Shown: in pieces, positions 7,368 through 11,682 of the stretch
Position numbering within the stretch: position 1 is the first letter of the stretch
How the letters are laid out: each line of letters starts with the position of its first letter
Source: Candidatus Dadabacteria bacterium RIFCSPHIGHO2_12_FULL_53_21
Lineage (GTDB): Bacteria > Desulfobacterota_D > UBA1144 > Nemesobacterales > UBA2774
Assembly (NCBI GenBank): GCA_001775255.1
Contig: MFCJ01000025.1
Coordinates: forward strand, 1 to 11,682
Direction of reading: 5' to 3'
Length of the DNA stretch: 11,682 nucleotides
The notes under the pieces: generated by a model
Seen by the model: only the letters and a program-made list of their open reading frames with translations
Told to the model about the DNA's origin: nothing
Database searches by the model: none
Made by a program: the position numbers and the translations under genes

Positions 7368-8573
7368 ATGAATTTCCGAGGCAGCTCTACATTAACAAAA
7401 CAATTATCCAGTATTCAAAACCGTTGCTACGCCCAGCGAGAGTCGTTATTCAAAATTGCAATCGGGCTGATGTCATTCCTCGCAGCAACTAGATTGGCGT
7501 ATCAGTTCTGGCGTCTTCTGATAGACCGGAACCCGAACGGGGCAATCGATCTCAGAATCGTGCATGAATTGGTCTACTTATGGTTCAAAGGAGAAGCGCT
7601 TAAGGAGATTATCCTTCTTCCCGCAACGTATGCTCTGCTATGGCCGTTTACCGGGTGGTTATCCTTTGAATCATCGAGATGGCTGTGGGCGGTTATTTAT
7701 ATCGCCTCTCTCGCATGGCTCTCGTACATAGTTATAAGCGAGACCGGTATAGTGAAGAAAAGAGAAATCATTTTTGCCGTTCTTTTTATTCCGGCGATCT
7801 ATCCGACCGGAATTACGATCGGCAACGGCCAGTTAATTCTCTTTCTCCTTCCGAGTATCCTGACCGCCGTGCTGATGGAAAGGGGCCGTGACAGCGGCAT
7901 AGTCAAGAACATTTTCATCTCCGCACTATTCCTTTTCTCCTTACTCAAAATCCCTGTGACGGCGCCTTTTTTTTTAATACCCCTTATAACTCAACGAGCG
8001 TTTCGCCCTTTAGTTATTGCGGCTTGCGGTTATATCATCCTGACTTATGTAGCAATGTCATACCGCGATGCAGGTATTATTGAGACATTTAAAATCTGGT
8101 TAAAAGATAGTTCGACCTTGGCAACAACAGGGGGATACGCGAACGTTCACATCTGGCTCGGCAGTCTCGGCTTCAAACAATTGATATTGCCTTGCTCATT
8201 TATTCTGATCTCGGCATTCTGCATCTGGCTCTACGCGTTCCAAAAAATAGACATCTGGATTCAACTCGGCGTCGCGGCTATCGTCGCCCGCCTCTGGACA
8301 TACCACAGATTATACGACGACCTGCTGATCCTCGTTCCCATGATAACGATTTTCAGAATATCGAGAAGCAGTCAACTCTCCCGTAACGAGAGCCTGGCGG
8401 CCGATCTCCTGCTTGTGATATCCTGGCTGGGTCTGCTTTCTCCCGGGTTCTTTCTCCAGCTCCCCTTCCCTATCGGCACACTGTTCAGGACAGGACAGAC
8501 GGTTATCTGGATATCCTTGCTCGCTTTCCTTCTTTACTATTCTAACAAGGCGGGACAAGCCGGGCCCGCTTGA
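7368..8573 (+). CDS. GT87/DUF2029-type membrane glycosyltransferase, 401 aa
   Basis: This is a polytopic membrane protein with about 9-10 helices starting near residue 28. Features of the GT87 (DUF2029) family: the first-loop Asp in GAIDLRIVHE (Asp61), PATYALLWP (85-93, in place of the usual YPP...P), GNGQLILFLLP (152-162), the LKIP segment (193-196) and the YHRLYDDLLIL motif (312-322). Known family members are polyprenyl-phosphate-mannose-dependent mannosyltransferases in Actinobacteria; most others are uncharacterised. Inference: a third GT-C enzyme acting on the periplasmic face, divergent from the neighbouring cluster and possibly part of the same glycan process. ATG 7368 is the first plausible start, but no Shine-Dalgarno is suitably spaced before it, so the true start is less certain. 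A run of nine T (7967-7975) encodes Pro-Phe-Phe-Leu. TGA is at 8571-8573. Confidence 0.8.
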   Translation: MNFRGSSTLTKQLSSIQNRCYAQRESLFKIAIGLMSFLAATRLAYQFWRLLIDRNPNGAIDLRIVHELVYLWFKGEALKEIILLPATYALLWPFTGWLSFESSRWLWAVIYIASLAWLSYIVISETGIVKKREIIFAVLFIPAIYPTGITIGNGQLILFLLPSILTAVLMERGRDSGIVKNIFISALFLFSLLKIPVTAPFFLIPLITQRAFRPLVIAACGYIILTYVAMSYRDAGIIETFKIWLKDSSTLATTGGYANVHIWLGSLGFKQLILPCSFILISAFCIWLYAFQKIDIWIQLGVAAIVARLWTYHRLYDDLLILVPMITIFRISRSSQLSRNESLAADLLLVISWLGLLSPGFFLQLPFPIGTLFRTGQTVIWISLLAFLLYYSNKAGQAGPA

Positions 8574-8606
8574 TTACAAATCTACGAGTCAGACAATAAT
8601 CCGGCA

Positions 8607-8639
8607 TTGTATGGATTTAATTTGTATGGATTTAATTTG
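8607..8639. repeat. 15-base tandem repeat, 2.2 copies
   Basis: TTGTATGGATTTAAT occurs exactly at 8607-8621 and again at 8622-8636, followed by a partial third copy (TTG). It is non-coding, AT-rich, and sits between the ends of two convergent genes. The perfect identity suggests a recent slippage duplication. Confidence 0.85.
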
Positions 8640-8663
8640 AGAGGTGTTTTATATCCCCAAGGA

Positions 8664-8689
8664 GGCTGCCGGCCGGATGGCCGGCAGCC
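8664..8689. terminator. Perfect 11-bp hairpin between convergent genes, possible bidirectional terminator
   Basis: GGCTGCCGGCC (8664-8674) and GGCCGGCAGCC (8679-8689) are exact reverse complements with the four-base loop GGAT. It lies 90 bases after the plus-strand stop and 23 bases after the minus-strand stop. The stem is very GC-rich and stable. On the plus strand only GTTTACC follows, and on the minus strand TCCTTGGGG, so neither side has a proper U-tract. Position favours a terminator or transcript-end protector; the missing T run lowers confidence. Confidence 0.55.
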
Positions 8690-8712
8690 GTTTACCTAGA
8701 TTAGTTTTCGCT

Positions 8713-11682
8713 TCATAACCCCGTCGGACATACGGGGGCGGTACAGAACACCGGGGGCGGCGGATTTGAATCTTGGCACGAACCCGCTATGTTCTGTCCC
8801 ACCGGGCTGAATTTTACGTTCCAGTCGGAATTATCCGGGAAGCAGCACGGGGCCGGAGGAGGCAATGGCTCTGCCGGGGGATCTGTCGGCAGCTTGAAAG
8901 AAAATCCGACACAGCCGCCCTCGGGGCAATCGACAGCCCTGACTGCCCAGCTGCAAACCGTGTTCTTATTGTCGCCGAGTGTTTTCGTACACTCGGTGTA
9001 TAGTTCGGGGTTGCTGGTCTTTAGTTGATCCGAGCATCCGCACGTACCTGATGCAGCCGATCCGGTCCACGTACAGAAGCTCTCCGGTTGACACCTGTCC
9101 TTCTTGGCGTTATCGAACTTCGTTTTGAAATCGGCCAGATCCACCGTTACTTCCACAATTCCTGTCGCAGGGTCGTCTTTATACCATTTTCTGACCCATT
9201 TACTAGGCCAGTCCATAGATTTAACGTCAAGCGGGCGGCTCTTTTTAAGAGGGGAGCTTATTCCGTTTACGTCCGTCGCAGGGTCGAACCCGTTCCCGAC
9301 GGGTATGAGATACGTCTGCTTCGTAGTGTCCTTGGCGAATATGAGGAGTACATAATACGTCTCACTACCCTTAAAGACATTAAAAGTGGGCTTTTGGCCT
9401 CCCGCAAGCTGCAGTCCTGCCAGTTGATTCGCTTGCGAAACGGTCGTATCGATGTAATAAACTCCGTGGTTTGCCGTCAGGTTGCTCCGCTGGAAGAAGT
9501 TCATCCCCATCATGCGGATTTGCGCGCCCGATTTGTTGCTTGCTTCATTTTGGGTAAGAAATTGGCGGTAAAGCGGGACTCCGTAACAGAATGAGCTCCC
9601 GCAATCGCCGCCCCAGAACGCGCCTTCCAGATTGCACGAGTTGTCCTTGGGCGGCATTTTAGCGCAGTTGTCATCTATTGCGCAGATTTTGCCGTCTATG
9701 CGGCAGTGTCCCCCGCAGTCCCCTTTCTCGACACAGCCCGGATACACCACGGTCGTAACGTAGTCGTAAGGACTGGTTCTGGCCGTATTCTCCGACTGGC
9801 ACTCGAGTGTTTCCGTGGGGGCGTTAAAGAACGGGTCCTCGTTTACAGATATCGTGTTCTTGAGTCCCGTAAGCGAGCCGTCGTCGTCGTTGAGTATGGT
9901 CTGCCTGTCGATAGCCGAGAAATTACCGAACGATCCCCCGACACCTTCGGGATTGTTAAGCGCGAAGGTGCAGTAGTTCGTCTTGACGCGGTCGTCGTCG
10001 CTCTGAAACGCGAACTTGCCGCCCGGTACGAACAACGGCTCTATTACGAAGTGGCGTATATCGACGCTGTTAGCGAAGTAGAGGTTCGCCGAGTGGAACG
10101 CGGGGGGATAGTAAAACCCGTTCGGCTGTTTCCAGGCGATTGCCGCGTTCGGCAGATAACACTGATTCTTCTTTTTATCATAGGGCATGAGAGGAACCCC
10201 TCCATACATCGACTTACTCGATGAACAGCTCCCCTGTCCGACTGTGCAATCGTCTATGACCGACTTTTTGATATCTAAAAAGGCGTTTGAGTCTTCAAAG
10301 CTGGGGCCGTCGTATATATTGAACATCCTCTGATTGTTCGCGAAATTTGAGAGCGGTATGCTTATCCCCTCTTCCCTTAGGAAACAGTAATTACCGACGG
10401 GATGGCCGTTGGTAAGGAGAGCGCATGTGAGGGGCGAATTCTTATTGACGGGGCCTGCGGCCGACGCCAGGGCGTTATTGGGCTGCGTTTGGCCGATAAA
10501 GACGTTCTGTCTCGCAAGCTGCCACTGTCCGGGGAAGAAATTTGATTCCGTATAGTCGCCGCCTGTCACGAATGTCAGGCCCGCGTTTTGCACGTCCGAG
10601 ATCACGCTGTTAATAACAAGATACCACCGCGGGCGTAGCCATATAGCCGAAAAGTTAGTCTCGGCCCAGTTAAACGCGGTTGTAAACTGATTGATCACTG
10701 CGACAATGCAATTCTTTCGGTCTCCCGGGGTGCAGACGGGTTCATTACTGCAGTCCGTCTTGTCGCACTTCGTCGGATTATGCCCGCCGGAAACCTTGGG
10801 ATAATATTTCTCCGCCTCCCCCCGGTTAGGCGCTGGTGAAAGGTTCCCTGCCGTTATCGGCTGGAAAACCGGAAATGTGGAGTCCAGGGGACCGCCGACG
10901 CCGTTACAACTGCTGATGTCCTGAATGGAATTAAATGCGTTCATCGCCGACGTGCAGTAATTCCCCTTAAAGTTCTTGAGCGGCGTAATGCCCGCCCTGC
11001 CTAAATTACTCTGCTGTGAGGCGTATTTTTCCCACTTCTGGTCCTGCGACATGCCGCTTATAGCCCCCGGCACCCACCAGTAGCATATTCCGCATGCGTT
11101 CGCACCCGCCGCCATGTTGTACTCGATATCGTTCCAGCCGTTCATTATCCAGAACACAGCCGGCTGTGCGTAATCGGAATGGTAGGGGACATCCGTGGTA
11201 ACTTCCTTGTTTGCCGTATACGCCAGGATTCCCGGCACCTTGCGCGGGTTCTGTGGGTTGTCGATTGCCGCCCGGGCGAAGATACCTATGTTCGAATATA
11301 GCTTATTGTCTGTCTCCGTGCCGTCCTCGAGGTAATAACCGTGCCCTATCGACTTCCAGCCCACGTTCCTCGCGAGGGTCACGTTCTGCGTGCCGTGGAA
11401 TGTAAACCACCTGGTCATGGATTCGTTTACGGAGCTGTCTTTCACGAAGGTAGTGGCCGGCGCCAGACGCAGAAGGTGCAGATGGACGGGATAACGCCCC
11501 TTGCGCCCGCCCTGGCCGAGCTGGTAGAACTCGACGCCCTGTACCTGCACCAGCTTGATCCCCTGTCTGAACATCGTCTGACCGCCGTAATAACCCGTTG
11601 GGAAGCAGTCGAATTTACACGTCCTGCCCGCTTCAGTCGTCGGAATGCTGTCCCCCGCCGATACTATACGTATGCTCCGTGT
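8713..11682 (-). CDS. Large secreted Cys-rich beta-helix protein, CEMIP/TMEM2-like (5'-truncated)
   Basis: The frame is open from the right edge to the TGA at 8713-8715, giving about 989 visible residues. ATG 11574 is internal, as 36 in-frame codons precede it. Residues below are numbered from that Met. Hallmarks of the CEMIP/TMEM2/fibrocystin-L beta-helix region: VQGVEFYQLGQ (11-21), GRYPVHLHL (26-34), FTFHGTQNVTLARN (57-70), SIGHGYYLEDGTETDN (75-90) and DDDGSLTG (563-570). Known: animal CEMIP and CEMIP2 take part in hyaluronan breakdown; the roles of bacterial relatives are not established. About 38 Cys are visible, with clusters at 614-663 and 828-949, implying an exported, disulfide-bonded protein. 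The C-terminus is Pro-rich (899-911 and 938-941) with no membrane anchor or sorting signal seen; the signal peptide and any G8 domain would lie off the window. Inference: a cell-surface or secreted carbohydrate-binding or -degrading protein. It is convergent with the GT87-like gene, so not in its operon. Confidence 0.8.
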   Translation of the reverse strand, partial: TRSIRIVSAGDSIPTTEAGRTCKFDCFPTGYYGGQTMFRQGIKLVQVQGVEFYQLGQGGRKGRYPVHLHLLRLAPATTFVKDSSVNESMTRWFTFHGTQNVTLARNVGWKSIGHGYYLEDGTETDNKLYSNIGIFARAAIDNPQNPRKVPGILAYTANKEVTTDVPYHSDYAQPAVFWIMNGWNDIEYNMAAGANACGICYWWVPGAISGMSQDQKWEKYASQQSNLGRAGITPLKNFKGNYCTSAMNAFNSIQDISSCNGVGGPLDSTFPVFQPITAGNLSPAPNRGEAEKYYPKVSGGHNPTKCDKTDCSNEPVCTPGDRKNCIVAVINQFTTAFNWAETNFSAIWLRPRWYLVINSVISDVQNAGLTFVTGGDYTESNFFPGQWQLARQNVFIGQTQPNNALASAAGPVNKNSPLTCALLTNGHPVGNYCFLREEGISIPLSNFANNQRMFNIYDGPSFEDSNAFLDIKKSVIDDCTVGQGSCSSSKSMYGGVPLMPYDKKKNQCYLPNAAIAWKQPNGFYYPPAFHSANLYFANSVDIRHFVIEPLFVPGGKFAFQSDDDRVKTNYCTFALNNPEGVGGSFGNFSAIDRQTILNDDDGSLTGLKNTISVNEDPFFNAPTETLECQSENTARTSPYDYVTTVVYPGCVEKGDCGGHCRIDGKICAIDDNCAKMPPKDNSCNLEGAFWGGDCGSSFCYGVPLYRQFLTQNEASNKSGAQIRMMGMNFFQRSNLTANHGVYYIDTTVSQANQLAGLQLAGGQKPTFNVFKGSETYYVLLIFAKDTTKQTYLIPVGNGFDPATDVNGISSPLKKSRPLDVKSMDWPSKWVRKWYKDDPATGIVEVTVDLADFKTKFDNAKKDRCQPESFCTWTGSAASGTCGCSDQLKTSNPELYTECTKTLGDNKNTVCSWAVRAVDCPEGGCVGFSFKLPTDPPAEPLPPPAPCCFPDNSDWNVKFSPVGQNIAGSCQDSNPPPPVFCTAPVCPTGL

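Noticed and set aside
7345..7371. Possible short leader peptide after AAGGGGG, ending in ATGA at the GT87-like start
   Set aside because: It would need an ATA or ATC start codon; a nine-codon frame with no proper start cannot be supported.
9088..9594. Open frame of 168 codons antisense to the beta-helix gene
   Set aside because: It lies fully opposite a strongly supported gene, and its protein shows no recognisable motif or signal.
9706..10224. Open frame of 172 codons antisense to the beta-helix gene
   Set aside because: The product is a Val/Arg/Glu-rich sequence typical of antisense frames of GC-rich genes; no ribosome site is seen.

Overview
The window looks like chromosomal DNA from an uncultured Gram-negative-type bacterium. 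GC is moderate, roughly 45-55% by eye. ATA and AGG codons are common, TTG and GTG starts seem to be used, and there is a twin-arginine signal peptide. The mix of genes would fit a Desulfobacterota- or Nitrospirota-like lineage, but nothing here fixes the taxonomy. I see no rRNA, tRNA, CRISPR array, transposase or phage gene.

Left part (1-1904, + strand). The 3' two-thirds or so of a Na+/phosphate cotransporter family gene enters from the left edge. A 381-base non-coding stretch follows. It contains a textbook sigma-70 promoter (TTGACA, 17 bases, TATAAT at 1354-1382), which would drive a leader of about 190 bases and then a 108-residue protein with a Tat signal.

Centre (1950-7071, - strand). 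Four co-directional genes with short or no gaps form a likely operon. In transcription order they are: a FAD-dependent amine-oxidase/UDP-galactopyranose-mutase-like flavoprotein, a GT-C membrane glycosyltransferase, a small membrane protein with a winged-helix-like tail, and a second GT-C glycosyltransferase. Together they suggest a small pathway for making or modifying a surface glycan or lipid-linked sugar, with sugar transfer on the periplasmic side from polyprenyl-phosphate donors. No nucleotide-sugar synthesis genes are present, so the sugar is unknown.

Right part. A 296-base divergent intergenic region separates the operon from a + strand GT87/DUF2029-type membrane glycosyltransferase (7368-8573), a third GT-C enzyme. 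Convergent to it, and running off the right edge, is a very large secreted Cys-rich parallel beta-helix protein (8713-11682, - strand). It carries the sequence hallmarks of the animal CEMIP/TMEM2/fibrocystin-L family. The short gap between these two genes holds a 15-base tandem repeat and a perfect 11-bp hairpin.

The most noteworthy items are the bacterial CEMIP/TMEM2-like protein with its cysteine modules, the consensus promoter with a long leader in front of the small Tat-signal protein, and the flavoprotein/GT-C/winged-helix operon.
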